Positions 1-12,502 are shown, numbered from the stretch's first letter. The stretch: 64,000 nt of DNA from Calliopum simillimum (GCA_951812925.1 OX638371.1:2976001-3040000), one strand, 5' to 3'. Numbers and translations: made by a program. Notes: generated by a model from the sequence alone, not told the origin.

Positions 1-4
1 CAAA

Positions 5-291
5 CTTTTAATTTTATTTGGTCATATCTTTTGAACCATATAAAATTTTTTGATGAAAATTAGTACACAGCTACTGACTATCAATGCCTTATAATGGACA
101 AAAATTGAGCGAAATCGGAAAAGTGCCACGCCCACTTTTCAACCATTGAAAATTTTGATTTTTATCAAAATCTATATTCGATGTATTCTGTCCATTATAA
201 GGCATTGATAGTCAGTAGCTGTGTACTAATTTTCATCAAAAAATTTTATAAGGTTAAAAGATATGACCTAATCAAATTAAAAGTTTATGGC
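5..291. repeat. Short hairpin inverted repeat
   Basis: Two arms of about 105 bp (about 5-112 and 186-291) are near-perfect reverse complements around a loop of about 75 bp. The loop and right flank carry the motif GTGCCACGCC, which also occurs in the tandem repeat at 50661-51507. Both belong to a dispersed non-coding repeat family. No ORF is present. Confidence 0.75.
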
Positions 292-347
292 GGTGCCACG
301 CCTCTTCACTAGTATATACTAAATCAAAGTCTGTTTCATTCTTTAGT

Positions 348-634
348 GTATGGGCATTTCTCAGAAAATTTTAACCTATAGTTGTCAAGTTTTGATGTCA
401 AACACGTGTCATGTCAAACACCTTAGATGCATTTAATTCAAATAGAAATGATTTTTTGTGAATATTGGCCCGCGGACATATTGTTCAAACATTAACAAGT
501 ATGTGCATTCACGAAAAATTCACAAAAAAATCATTACTATTTGAATTAAATGCATCTAAGGTGTTTGACATGACACGTGTTTGACATCTAAACTTGACAA
601 CTATAGGTTAAAAGTTTCAGAGAAATGCCCATAT
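348..634. repeat. Second hairpin inverted repeat beside the first
   Basis: The arms begin TGGGCATTTCTCAGA and end TCAGAGAAATGCCCA. They stay complementary over more than 110 bp and close on a GC-rich centre near 470. The following bases, 645-760 (a stretch containing CATTAAAATCGCTTAAGCCG), resemble 51656-51770, so the hairpin probably sits inside a larger dispersed repeat. No coding sequence. Confidence 0.7.
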
Positions 635-1454
635 GCTAATGCGTATCATTTTTCAAAGTTTCATTAAAATCGCTTAAGCCGTTCTTGAGAAAAACATGAC
701 GACAGTTTTTATATACACAATTTTAGACCCTATAAAAAGAGAAGATATCTCAGAAACCATATAAGATACAGCAATTCTAATGCCAGATTCGGATTTTGAA
801 TTGCCAAATACATACATATAAAATGAATATTTTGATTTTTGTTTGTTGTATTTTTTTTCCAAATTTTTTTATGAAGACATAAGTTTTTTAAATATTGTTT
901 AAAAAATTATATAATTCCGACCGCGCTCCAAAATGTTTCTGATTTTAAATAAAAAAAAAAAAAACAAAATTTTTTAAAAAAAATTATCAAAATCGGAGCT
1001 GTGGTTGAGGACTTGTATCTAAAAGGCTTTATTGACTCCACTCCGGGATCCCATTTGGGAAATATTGAATTATAACCAATTTTTAAAAATATTTTTAAAA
1101 CCAGTTTTGAAAGTATTGAAAGAAAAAACCAGAAACAAAAATAGTCATATCATTTGATTTAATTGATGCTTAATCCTAATCCGGTCATAGAATCGCTCTA
1201 TCACGTCTGGATTTCGAGATATCCTTACCTAAGCGTTTAAAACACATTTTCGGACTGGTCAGAATGCTTCGACAAATAGTTTAGGCGCATGACGTCTGAA
1301 GAAACATTCCCTTAAAAAGTTTTCAACTGTCATAAAAATTTGCATCGGAAAACACTACGGATACTATATATTCTAGAAACTTAGAAGGCATCTTACGTAT
1401 CAACCTGATACAAAAAAAAAAAATAGTTTCCATTATATAAAAATAAAATTTCGT

Positions 1455-2160
1455 GGGGGTTATCGTGAATAAATATTCTCGAGAATTTTTTCTTTGACTC
1501 ATAGTTTTTTCTCACGATAACCCGCCCATTAGGGCGTTTCACGAAAATTTTTTTTTTTTTTTTTGATTTTTTCAAACCTTAAAGCGGATTTGGATGTCTT
1601 GTGGGATAAAAATAACTTTATTAAAAAATAATGATAATATTTTTTGTACAACAAAAATAAACAATAAACAAAATAATAAACTAAAAAATTTACAATCGTA
1701 CTAACATATGAATAAAAAAATATTCGTTTTAGTTTTGTACATCCGAATTACTTCTTGTTTTCAATCCTTTTTTACTGACTGTTTACTGTTACTTGAAAAA
1801 TTTATTACTTAATGACGAACAGCATAGAAAAGATTTTTCAAGTTACAGTAAACAGTCAGTAAAAAAGGATTGAAAACAAGGAGTAATTCGAATGTACAAT
1901 ACTAAAATGAATATTTTTTTATTCATATGTTAGTACGATTGTAAATTTTTTAGTTTATTTTTATGTTTGTTTATTTTTGTTGTACAAAAAATATTACTAT
2001 TATTTTTTAAAAAAGTTGACATCGCGACCTCTAAATGACTAATAAAAAATCTGAAAAAATTCACAGGTTATTTTTATGCCATAAGACATCCAAATCCGCT
2101 TTAAGGTTTGAAAAAATCAAAAAAAAAAAAATGCTCATGAAACGCCCTACCCCCCATATT
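1455..2160. repeat. Large inverted repeat, about 0.7 kb
   Basis: Arms at about 1530-1800 and 1820-2150 are reverse complements: GGGCGTTTC opens one and GAAACGCCC closes the other, with matching sequence down to a short loop near 1810. The left end also holds a smaller hairpin (GGGTTATCGTGA ... TCACGATAACCC, 1457-1525). The string GGGGGTTATCGTGAATAAAT recurs at 58254, so this is one member of a dispersed family. Nothing coding is visible. Confidence 0.7.
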
Positions 2161-3500
2161 TGTATTGAATGAAGTTAGATTTTTCGATATAAATAAAGTA
2201 AAATTAAAAATCACGTTTCAAAATTAATCATCGAATAGTTACATTTCAATACTTTTTGGAGAATATTGCAATTTTCTAATAGTAACCGTGAGCCAAAAAA
2301 TTAAATCATCATAGCTCTGAAACTATTTGACGGATGAGATTTGGTACATATGTAAGAAGTACCAAAAAAATGTGTACTGGGAAAAATTGGGGTTGCACGC
2401 CCGCATAAAAATCATTTCATCATATCTCGGAATATATTAAATTTCATCATATCTCGGAAAATATTCAACGCATATGTATGAAATTTGATAAGTATGTACA
2501 GAGCACCGGGACAAATAATGTTCACTGGAAAAATGGCCGATTCCACGCCATTACGAAAAAATCACCATTAATGAGGTATATGTACAAATATTTTCTACAA
2601 GTATATCAATTAATTTTATATCTATATATTAATACGCCAGATAAAAACTTGTCCATCTTTTTTTAATATGTAAGAAATAGAGCACGACTTTAAATTATAC
2701 ACCATTAGAAAGGTATTTGTGTATAGATGTGCACAAAGATAAAATTATGTTAATATTTTGACTTTAAGTCAGGTTAAATTAAATAAAAATTTTTCCATAT
2801 TAACAACAACAAAATACAAAGGAGCACAAAGAGAAAGAAAAAAACCATATCACTGACTTCATGATTTTAATTTTGTTTATATTTCGCTTGAATGATAAAT
2901 GAGCTTTTCTGTTTAATACCAAATACCAAAAAAGTACTAAAATTGTCCAAAAAGTACTTAAATTGTCCAAAAATTATTTAATACATTTGTGTTCGAATTT
3001 TGAACACTGGGCGATTCTAGTTTTTATTAAAAGTTGAAATATATAATAGCTAAAATTGATGTTTAATTTGCGTTAAATAATTTTTTAAGAACAATTTCGT
3101 CTAAAAGTTTTCCAATGGAAATTTACGTAAGGTACGTCATGTCTGTTGCGTCATTCACTAAAACAGAAAAGATTTTTACATTTAAATACTTGGAAAATAA
3201 ATTTGAATTATTTCAAATCCTAATAAAAAAATTTTTATTCAAAAAGCCTTGCCCAATTCGCAGAGCTTTGCAAGTTTGTAATCCAAGTCAAAACCCACTT
3301 CTTCTTTTTGTAGTGACTTAAATTTTTTGAAACGCACACAGTAAAAACTAACTGACTCAACTCAAACTTTTTTTGATAATCCTTTAAAGCGTTTTTGACC
3401 AGGATTATTGCATTGTATTTTCTTTTCAAAAATTTTAATTTTTTTAAAAGTTATAAGCATGTGAATTTTTATGTGTCTTTTTTTAAATTGAGATTTTTCC
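2161..3500. other. AT-rich non-coding stretch
   Basis: No coding sequence, splice-bounded exon or RNA gene is visible. Short repeated phrases (around 2300-2560) resemble the dispersed non-coding repeats at the left edge of the window. Confidence 0.5.
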
Positions 3501-3501
3501 G

Positions 3502-5433
3502 TATATGAATGGGTTTTTTTGAAAGTGGAATAAGTCCACTTTTTCATAAACTGAGATATTAAAGGGTTTGCGTACGACTCAATTTAAAAATATTGGCAAG
3601 CGTTATAAAACCGGTGTTAAGTGTTTACCACTGTAAATTAATCAAATTTTGTTATGCTGTAAAAATTTTTACAAGTGTAAAAGAAAATAGCTGAGTTTTT
3701 TTGGTCTGAATGGACTTATTCCACTTTCATTTATAATAAATTTGAAAATTTGATATACTTTTGTATGACTTATTCCATTTTTACTCACAAAATATTTTGT
3801 AAATTAAAGCAAAGGAAAATTAAAACTTAGAAAAATTTTACTTCAAAAACTGTTGTTGTTTCTTTTCGTTTCTTTTTGCTCAAGTAGGGCTCTGAAAATT
3901 AGTTACAACAACAACAAAAACAAAAAGTTCTTGTCGAACCTACTTTCGGAGATATAGACATCGGAAGATTGAGATATATCTTTATAAAAATTATTATAAG
4001 TTGGGAACCCCTAAGAGGATTTTAATAATGTTAGTGTCATACAAAAGATATGTTAACTTACTACAAAATCAACCTATAAAAAATTTTAATCCGAGTCGTG
4101 GTTTTAGAGGTATTGCAGATTTTCAGAAATTTTGACCATTTCTTTTTTTTTAAACCACTATTTCTCCAAAAACTGTATGATTAATGCATAGTTTTAGTAA
4201 AATATTACAAAAGCCCAATTTATTTGCTTTCATTTGACATGTAATTTGTACCTGATTTCCTGCATTATCATATGTTTTTAAAGGAAAACAAAAAAGTGAA
4301 CCAAAGAAATTTCCATGAAATTTTGAAAAATTTTACAAGAACAACAATAATACCAACTACAAAAATAACAATAACAGCAATAAAAACAACAATAACGATG
4401 TTTTTAGATAGTTTTCGATTAATTCCGGTTCCTTTAGACTCTTTCGATGTTTTCCAATAACTTACTGTTTTGTTTTCCTATGAAAAAATACGTAATGCAA
4501 AAAATCAATTACAAATTACATGTCAAATGAAAGGTAATAAATTGAGCTTTTATAATATGTTACTAAAACTATGCATTAATCATACAGTTTTCGGAAAAAT
4601 AGTGCTTTGAAAAAAAAAAAATGGTCATAATTTCTGAAAATTTGCAATATCTCTAAAACCACGACTCGGATTAAAATTTTTATGTGAGTCAATTTTGTAG
4701 CAAATTACTATATCTTTCGTATGACACCAATATTATTGAAATCCTTTCAGGGGTTCCCAACTTATAATAATTTTTATAAAAGATATATCCCGATCTTCTG
4801 ATGACTATATCTCCGAAAGTAAGTATGACAAGAACTTTTTGTTGTTATTGTTGTTGTAATTGATTTCCAGAGCTCTACTTGGGCAAAAAAAAAAAAACGA
4901 AAAAAAACAACAACAGTTCTTAAAGTAAAAATTTTCTAAGTTTTAATTTTCCTTTGCTTTAATTTACAAAATATTTTGTGAGTAAAAATGGAATAAGTCA
5001 TACAAAAGTATAACAAATTTTTAAATTTATTATAAATGAAAGTGGAATAAGTCCATTAAGACCAAAAAAACTCAACTATTTTCTTTTACAGATGTAAAAA
5101 TTTTTACAGCATAACAAAATTTGATTAATTTACAGTGGTAAACACTTAACACCGGTTTTATAACGCTTGCCAATATTTTTAAATTGATTTAAAAGCAAAA
5201 CCTTCTGTATAGCAGTAGATGAAAAAATGGACTTATTCCACTTTCAAAAAAATCATTTTTGTAAAAATGTTTTTCATGAAATGTTCTTTTGAGTAATTTT
5301 TTATGTAATCGTGGTCTAACGAGTCTGTAATTTTCAATATAAAAAGAGGACATATATAGCTAGCTATAACTACCATAAACTCAATTTTTCCGGAATTGGA
5401 CTTATTCCACTTTCAAATAAACCCATTCATATA
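3502..5433. mobile_element. 1.9-kb palindromic (foldback-like) element
   Basis: The ends ATATGAATGGGTTT and AAACCCATTCATAT are reverse complements. Matching blocks continue inward: AAGTGGAATAAGTCCA, GTGTTAAGTGTTTACCA, and the region around 3900-4140 against 4660-4870. They meet at a simple (ACA/AAT)n tract near 4330-4400. The phrase TGGACTTATTCCACTTTC recurs several times within the arms in both orientations. There is no transposase ORF. It looks like a non-autonomous element with very long inverted repeats, but no clear target duplication was found. Confidence 0.7.
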
Positions 5434-6485
5434 TTGATCGAAAATTTATGAAATTTTTGTGGTAGGACTAAAAATAATTCAAAATTTATATGAAATAAAC
5501 TTTCCATAAAAATTTTTAAAATTTCTTATAAATAACGTACTTTTTAATAAACAAATAGATAATAAAGCAAAATAAATAAAAAAAAAAAAATTTGCGCAGA
5601 ACTGTTCTCTAAAGTCTAACTTTTCTATGAAAATAAATCTGAGGAATTTGTCATTAATAGAAAAGTTATGCGTATTTATATGCCAATACATGGGCGCCTT
5701 ACCCATGTGGTTTTCGCATTTCATCGTATGCTGTTTCAAAACTGCCAAAAAATACCAAGAGTGAAATTAATGTGGTTTGATAAAAAGGGATTTCTAAGAA
5801 AAAAAAAAAATTTTTTTACAGTTGTAAATTTTACCTGGAGACTTCAGAGATGGTTTCACTGAAATCCTTATGAAATCCAAACAAAGAGTCTGATCGAGGT
5901 AAAACGTATATCGTTGAAATTAAATAACCTTTCCAACGATACATAGTTTAATTATAATCGGACGACAAATGGCTGAGTTATGACTCCTTAAAGTTTAAAA
6001 TTAAATTTCAATTTCAGAAAATAGTTCAGGTCAGGTCGTTTTGCTAAATCTTAGATTACACAGTCAGAACGTAATTTATAAAATTTGTTTTTTTTTTTTT
6101 TAATTATTTAAAAATATTAGTTTTGATCCGATTTTGTTTATTTATGACTTAAAAGTTTTGCGATTGAATACACTATACAATGAAAAAATAAAAATCACTT
6201 GAATGTTAATTTTTATTAAAAAAAAAAAAAATTCGATTTTTGTAATTTTTTACTGAATATAGTGCTACTTAATTACTACTCAAATATATTAAAACCTTTT
6301 AAAAAATTGTACTTCATTTCTTTTTTAAATTGCATAGTCGTACTAAACGTCAGTTACGTCACTCTAGAAATACCCATATTCATAGTTGGAATTGCAAATT
6401 TTTTACATTTCAAGTAAATACCACTTTTTTTTACATATAGTAAATTAACAATAAATAAAAACGTTCGAAAGAAATCAAAACTCAC
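5434..6485. other. Non-coding, AT-rich
   Basis: No gene, convincing repeat boundary or RNA gene is visible. If the minus-strand exons at 6486-6534 and 8332-8402 are real, this is part of their gene's long intron. Confidence 0.4.
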
Positions 6486-6534
6486 CAATACAAATCCAAA
6501 GCCGCAGTAGCAAAAGTAAATCAACATCTGTATC
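6486..6534 (-). CDS. Candidate internal coding exon, unidentified gene
   Basis: On the minus strand CAATCAG precedes the exon and GTGAGT follows it. The 49 nt encode IQMLIYFCYCGFGFVL, a hydrophobic stretch like a signal anchor or first membrane helix. Its start phase (one base completing a codon) fits the phase-2 end of the exon at 8402-8332, giving a joined product of about 40 residues that would continue off the left edge. A separate donor-like GTGAGT just left of 6930 could be an alternative 5' UTR exon. The family is not recognised. The exon is short and could be chance. Confidence 0.25.
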
Positions 6535-8331
6535 CTGATTGGGCATAGTAATATGCAATAGATTTTTTAAAATATACCAAAGAAATGTAAAGAAAAATTT
6601 GATTAGATAAATGAAAAATTGCAAATATCAATTTACCACCAACTGGAACGTTAACCACGTTAGGACGCAGAAAATCACATGCACACACACACTCTTTCAA
6701 GTGGGTGGCAGCAGACAGTCTGTAAGTTGGTGGGCATCACAAGGTGTTTTTTTGATACAACAACAATGACCATTAGCTGTCATTATAGTGCAAGCATTGT
6801 TTGTTGCTATTGGAAACTTAAACACTGCAACGTTGTTTCATCGCCAAAATTAAAATGTGCGCATTGTTAATCCATCGATTTCCTCAGCAATGAGGGTAAT
6901 TGAAAACTCACTGTTGTTCCACGATACACGCAGTTGTTTGTGGTAGCGGGAAGTTGTGCAGTCGCGATTGTAGTGATTGAGTTCAAAGGATTCACATACC
7001 GTTTGGTTTAATGTTTTGTAAACACTTTTTTTGCGAGTTTTTAAATTTTTTAAGTTTTTTTTTGGTTTTTATTTAAATTGTTTAGTTCGTGGCCATCGCG
7101 CGCATCGGTCATTGGACATGTACACACTTTTTGGCCTATTTGCAATGAAAAAACTCAAGTAAATTAAAATGAACAATTACAAGAATTTAAATGGATTTTG
7201 AGAATGGTGAAAGGAGAGGGAATATTTGATTTTTTTTTGTTTTTTTTTTTTTCTTTAAATATATTAATTTTATGCTATGAATTTAAAAAAAAGTATTTTG
7301 TTCTAGAGTTAAATGCAAGATTAAGCTCGTAAAACGCATATTTAAATTTAAAGAGAAACTATATTTATATTTTTAACACGGAGTTTATATAAAAAAAGTA
7401 TTTTTTTTAATTTCAGTATTCATCAAAAAGTTGCCACATTTTTTATGTTAGAACTTTCTGGATATTTATATATGTAGGTACACCACTAAAATTCTTTTAA
7501 TTATAAAATATTGTTTATTATTGTTAATTATAAAGATTGATTCTAACGTTTGAGATTTATACGGCTAGTTTCCTCAAATCATTGTTTATTAGACAGCCCA
7601 TAGGTATAACCTGAAACCCATTAAGTGCTTGCTTTGTATTGTGAAAACGAGCAAAAAAATACAAATACCGAAATTTTCCTTAGTACATACGGAAGAATCG
7701 ACTGTGACCAATACAGACTGATATTTTTTTTATTCCTGTACACATTACTTATTAAGAAGTTCATTGCCTCATATTTATAAGTCAGTTACCATATCCGTAG
7801 TAGGTTTTGTTTATGATAAAAATAACAACTTGTTAACCTTCAAAGTTCGTTCTACCAACATAAATCCGATTTAATTTACTTTTCTTCCCCACTATAAGTG
7901 CGAATTAATGCTATGACATTAAATAGAGTATAGATATAAACTAATTGCAATTAAAATCTGTACATACGCACGTACAAATATGAATTATCAACATGACGTT
8001 TAATTCTGTTATTAGCTTAATTTTGCATTTAGTAGATAGTCGAGATTTACGCTTGGTTTCGTGCTTGCACGTGTTAACATATTCTAGTTTATATAATAGA
8101 AAATTTCATTTATTTTTGCATTAATTTTTCTTTGCAAATCTTCATTAAGAAAATTTACACTTTTTTATAGGTAAAAACCATGGAAAATTTTTTTTTTTAC
8201 TTTAAATGCTATTCATTAATTTGATCAACAGGAAGACTGACTCGACAAAAAATAAAAATTCAGTCTAGCCTAAATGTGTATGTGCATATACACACAATTT
8301 TCCATGGGATATCTCGTATAGCTATACACAC
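6535..8331. other. Putative intron, no gene seen
   Basis: AT-rich sequence lying between the two candidate exons. No coding sequence or clear transposon ends are visible. A donor-like site (minus strand ACAACA|GTGAGT near 6930) is the only hint of another exon. Confidence 0.3.
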
Positions 8332-8402
8332 CTTAAGAACAGCTCATCTCCTGGGCTTCGCAATTGTCCATCCTCACTGCCAGACATGTCGTAATGAGTC
8401 AT
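8332..8402 (-). CDS. Candidate first coding exon, unidentified minus-strand gene
   Basis: Starting at an ATG at 8402, the minus strand encodes MTHYDMSGSEDGQLRSPGDE plus LFLR and ends at AAG|GTGTGT, a usable donor. The composition (acidic, hydrophilic, no stops, AAAAATG context) looks coding against an AT-rich background. The exon ends in phase 2, matching the candidate exon at 6534-6486, where a hydrophobic segment follows. The arrangement suggests the cytosolic N-terminus of a membrane protein whose remaining exons lie beyond the left edge. I do not recognise the family. Confidence 0.35.
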
Positions 8403-8947
8403 TTTTACTGCTTTTCACTTTAATGTGAATTTAATTATCTTACAATTTAGTGAATGGGCGCTCCGCGAATATAGTACACCCAATATGAGAAATTTGTCCT
8501 TCACGCTGCCCGCATTCACAAGTTTTGACGAATGTGTGTGTAGAAAATTCTGTCTGCCTTATTGAAATTCTATCAACTTTTTTAGATGCGTTTTTTGCCA
8601 CTCAATTTTCTGATTTTTGTTTTGAAAACATGCAACTCTTGTTATTTATGGTTTAAACTATTGTTTTCACTAGTTTTTGTGCAGGAAATGTACAATTATT
8701 CGGTGGATTTTTTCTTGTGAAAATTTTATTAATTGCACATCTACTTCTCGTGAAAATTTCAGTGTAAACGTTTGTCAAAGTGAAGAAAGAAAAATGGCGC
8801 TGCTTTGGAGTTGCCACATTTTGAAAAATCAGGGCTGTTACACGTGCAAACAATGTTTTATATTGAATTTTATTATAATCTGCTATTTTTACAACTTAAT
8901 GAAAGTCGTATTTTGAGCTGAAATATAAACACATGCATCTACGCTCC

Positions 8948-9076
8948 TTAATATTTTTTGTTCCAATCTTCGCGCTCTTCATGTTTCTTTACGATTTCCT
9001 TAAGATGGGTACTTAACGACTTCTTCGCAATTTATCCACTGTTATCCACTGTTTCCTTGGAAAAACTGTCTTGGTC
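8948..9076 (-). pseudogene. Possible 3' terminal exon fragment with one in-frame stop
   Basis: After a TTTTTCTAG acceptor the minus strand reads 14 codons (DQDSFSKETVDNSG), a TAA, then IAKKSLSTHLKEIVKKHE and EREDWNKKY before a final TAA. The charged, helical C-terminal half looks coding, but no upstream exon was found and the internal stop breaks it. A 10-bp direct duplication (AACAGTGGAT twice) lies beside the stop. It may be a decayed gene end or chance. No family recognised. Confidence 0.2.
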
Positions 9077-9174
9077 CTAGAAAAATATAAATCGCCCATA
9101 ATACCATAATTTCTTCCATCGCATAACTTTTAAGGCCAACGCCGTACGGAGTTTTCAAAAAGACAGTCACCTTA

Positions 9175-9693
9175 TACCCTTTTCATACTGGCATCGAAAA
9201 CGGTTCGTTTTCGCGTCATTGGTTTTGAAAACGAGATAATTAAAAATTGCATTCACACTTGTACTTCTCGTTTTTGATGACAGCTGATGTCAGCTTTACA
9301 TTACAAAAACAATCTGAAAATTGTGAAAACAGCTAGTAAAAAAATCACAAAAAATGGATATTTTAGCTAAAGTTTTAGTTGCTTATTTATTATATTATTA
9401 TTTATTTATTTCAATTTCGCTTTAATTTTTTTTTTTGTTAATTGAAATAAATAATGTCAAATGTGACATGTGAAAATTCACAGTTTACTACATTCATTCA
9501 CAATTTACTACATTTATTCACAATTGCACCTGTTTTCAATGACGGTTTGGCTCGTTTTTGTAGAAAACAGCTTTTGAGATGTTTCGTTTGACATTTAATC
9601 TGTATGGAAAACCTTCCGTTTTTGGCTGGTTTTTGCCTCAAAAACCAATGATATCGAAAACGAGCCGTTTTTGATGCCAGTGTGAAAAGGGTA
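9175..9693. mobile_element. MITE with TIR TACCCTTTTCA and TTA target duplication
   Basis: The ends TACCCTTTTCATACTGGCAT and ATGCCAGTGTGAAAAGGGTA are inverted copies, and inverted similarity continues through the ATCGAAAACG / CGAAAACGAG blocks. The element is flanked on both sides by TTA (9172-9174 and 9694-9696), the 3-bp target type of PIF/Harbinger elements; a TA target with CCC ends would also fit. At 519 bp with no ORF it is a non-autonomous element. Confidence 0.75.
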
Positions 9694-10169
9694 TTAGATC
9701 ATATTGGTTGAATCTTGACATGTTGTAAGCACATTTTCTTTAGCTTCCTAGCAACGTAGGTGGACATTTTTACTGCATACAAACATAAATTTACACAAAA
9801 TTAATAATACAAAAGAAATATTTTAAATTTAAGTTTATTAACAATTTCAAAAATGAGACAGTTAAATGACATGTGGAATTTTTTTTGCTCCCATTGCTGC
9901 CATATTTTTCAAATATTTTTAACTTAATAAATGCATTATAAGCTTTTAATTAAATTGAAGTAACTTAATTAACATGACAAAATTTGTATGGGTTGTCAAA
10001 TGAATTTCTATTTCGTTAGCAATTTAATTATCGATTTGTATGGATAATTAAATTAGTTATTCGGTGTGAACAAAGCATTATTTACTGAAATTGTTCTGCT
10101 TTCAAAATCAAAATTTTCTTAGCTTATAAGTAATCTGATCAAGAATACAATGAAAACTCAAAGTTGAAA

Positions 10170-10602
10170 AAGCTTTGTTTGATGATCGCTCTAGAGTAAG
10201 TTAGAACAGTCAAAAGTGTTCGGTGAAAGTGTTTTCTGCTCTAGGTTGCTCTATTCTACTCTGAAAAGTGTTCGATGAGTCTGCTCCAAACTGCTCTGTT
10301 TGCTCTTTTCTGCTCTAGATTTTTATGTAGAGTAGGTTGGAGCAGCAAATTTTCATAAGAAAAATCAAAACAAAATAAATATTTTTAAAATTCATCGTCA
10401 CTTTTAATATTTATATTTTATTTTTAACGTAACAATATGCAAAAGTTTCTAAATTTTTGCTGATTTTCTCAAAGTTGCTTGTTTTGTGTTTTTTGAAATT
10501 TCTGCACTGCCTTGCTCTACTCTAGCCTGCTCTTAAAGTTATATGACAGTTATCAAAAGCTGCTCTACGCTGCTCTCTCTACTCTAAGTTCGTCAAACAA
10601 AG
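10170..10602. mobile_element. MITE with TIR AGCTTTGTTTGA
   Basis: AGCTTTGTTTGATGATCGCT at the left pairs with the right end, TCAAACAAAGCT, separated by about 430 bp. The interior is full of short direct repeats of CTGCTCTA and CTACTCT variants in both orientations, typical of subterminal repeats. There is no ORF. Flanking target duplication is unclear. Confidence 0.55.
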
Positions 10603-10989
10603 CTAAAATATAACATGTATGGCTTTATCAATCACCGATTAGTTTCTTGTTGTTCTGTTCATGAATTTGACATTCGCCGAAACATCATGTTTTGAAATTT
10701 TACTTTGACTGAAAAAATAGTATGTACACTGAACTTTTCAAAAGTGATGTTAACGACCAAGAGAGTACAGGAACAAAACGACTGCAACCAATTTCCCTAT
10801 AAGGCTATGTAAAGGGCTTAATGACCAATTTCCTACAAGGTTATATGAAGGGTTTGCTGAATTCTGCGGAACTCTGCTGAATTCTGCGGAACTCCACTGA
10901 ATTCTGATCGATAGTTTTTCATAAAATTCGGAACGTTTCCGGAACTATCGATAATAGTAATATCGCAAATGTTCACAATCAAATTACAA

Positions 10990-11460
10990 AAATTTATTTG
11001 ATGAGCTCGGAATTGTTTGGCATCACTAGTTTTGCCGTCAAAAGAAAATTCGTATGGATTTGATGAGTTTTTGATAGTGTTTTTGGTTGTGGTTGAAAGA
11101 AAGTTTAAATAATTTAATTCAATTACTATATAACTTCTTAGCCAATTTGAATATACATTTGTAATTTTAGATGCAGCTACTGAATAATTTTACGTACAAA
11201 AGTAAATTTTTTTTGTAAAATAGTAACAAAATAATTTTTAGTTGTTTTTTCAATGGATGGAATAATTTATTTCTGCAAATAAAATTTAATTTATGGAATT
11301 TCCACTACGATGCTTTAATTTTCATAGCCAGAATTCATTCGCTATTGCAATGATACCTCATCGGCGTACAAAGCAAAACTAAAATTTTGAAGTGATTTGA
11401 TGGTGTGAACAGAGCTCAAAATTAGTGATGCCAAGCAAATTCGAATTCATCAAATTTAAA
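10990..11460. mobile_element. Inverted-repeat element upstream of DMAC2
   Basis: Arms TTTGGCATCACTAGTTTTG (11016) and CAAAATTAGTGATGCCAAGC (11417) are inverted copies. Inverted similarity continues outward through TTTGATGA / TCATCAAA. The right arm ends about 190 bp before the DMAC2 start codon, so the element overlaps the likely promoter region. No ORF is present. Confidence 0.5.
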
Positions 11461-11650
11461 ATCACAAAATTTGAACGGGACTGAGAACAGCTGAACTGTC
11501 AAACAAAATGGAATTTGTTTTTCGTAATTGAATTGAATTGGGTAATGTATGTATTTTTTTATTAAAGTCATAAAAATATCCTTAAAATAATGTATTAAAA
11601 TATCTTAAAGGACTTAAAGGAACACCTCGAATTACTGCTATTTATTAGAA

Positions 11651-12502
11651 ATGCTGTGCACTATGAATACATTACGAAAAACTTTTGTTTCGCTGCGAAC
11701 GCAACGTTTCTTGAGTATCTCATCGGTTATGTCTGATCAGCAATCTGGACCCAGCAGTAACATACTCGAAAAAGTACGCGCTGAATTGGCCAGCGATAAA
11801 CATGCATTGCAGTGGCGCACCCCTGTTGGTGATCGTCCAGAAGATTGGAACAGTAAACTGAAAGCTTTTAATGATTCAGAGCAAAATTCGGACTTTATTG
11901 TTATGATGCAGCAACCTATCGATATCAGTCCTAAATCAATTAAGCGTTGGTGGGAAAAGCGTAAAGAACGTATTGAGAGGTATATGCAGCAATATGTACC
12001 AGAGCGCCATCAAATTCTTGGCTCTGATTTAGCTGCGGCTCATTTTATACTCTATCGTGGAGGTGCTGTAAAATTTGTGCATGGGAAAAACTGGATGCAC
12101 GCCAATGATGAGGGTGAATTCGATTTGCCAAATAAATATAATGCAACATATATGGTGGAGGCCTTGCGTTGTGACAATATGAAGCTTTATTACGAAGGTC
12201 TAGAGAACTTGCGTTGCTTGCAGCACTTGAAGTTTCTCTCATATCATAATGTTAAAACATTCGATGATTGGTGCCTAGATCGCGTTTCAGGATCGCAATA
12301 CCCAGCGTTGGAGGTTTTGGACATATCAGGCACAAAGTGTACCTCGCTAGGACTTTCGTGTTTGTATCGAATACCGACATTGAAGCTCTTGATTGTAGAT
12401 GACCCTAGTCAGTCAGTAGAGTATGAACTAAGATGTGCAGTTCTCGAACAAACTATACCAGCATTAAAAATTGTTGCTGCTGAAGCCGTTCACAATGCAT
12501 AA
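11651..12502 (+). CDS. DMAC2: DMAC2 (ATP5SL)-like mitochondrial complex I assembly factor
   Basis: An intronless ORF of 283 residues. The first 30 or so residues are rich in Arg, Ser and Thr without acids (MLCTMNTLRKTFVSLRTQRF), as expected of a mitochondrial presequence. Met5 is an alternative start. The C-terminal third (about residues 165-275) is a leucine-rich-repeat-like region of the DMAC2 / ATP synthase subunit s group: YEGLENL, FDDWCLDR, LEVLDISGT and LGLSCLYRIPTLKLL align in order with the human DMAC2 phrases for the same repeats. In mammals DMAC2 helps assemble the distal membrane arm of complex I in the inner membrane; the fly function is inferred. The length is close to the human protein (about 257). 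Its 3' end faces the CHCHD7 3' end across 108 bp. The main uncertainty is DMAC2 versus the paralogue DMAC2L. Confidence 0.9.
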   Translation: MLCTMNTLRKTFVSLRTQRFLSISSVMSDQQSGPSSNILEKVRAELASDKHALQWRTPVGDRPEDWNSKLKAFNDSEQNSDFIVMMQQPIDISPKSIKRWWEKRKERIERYMQQYVPERHQILGSDLAAAHFILYRGGAVKFVHGKNWMHANDEGEFDLPNKYNATYMVEALRCDNMKLYYEGLENLRCLQHLKFLSYHNVKTFDDWCLDRVSGSQYPALEVLDISGTKCTSLGLSCLYRIPTLKLLIVDDPSQSVEYELRCAVLEQTIPALKIVAAEAVHNA

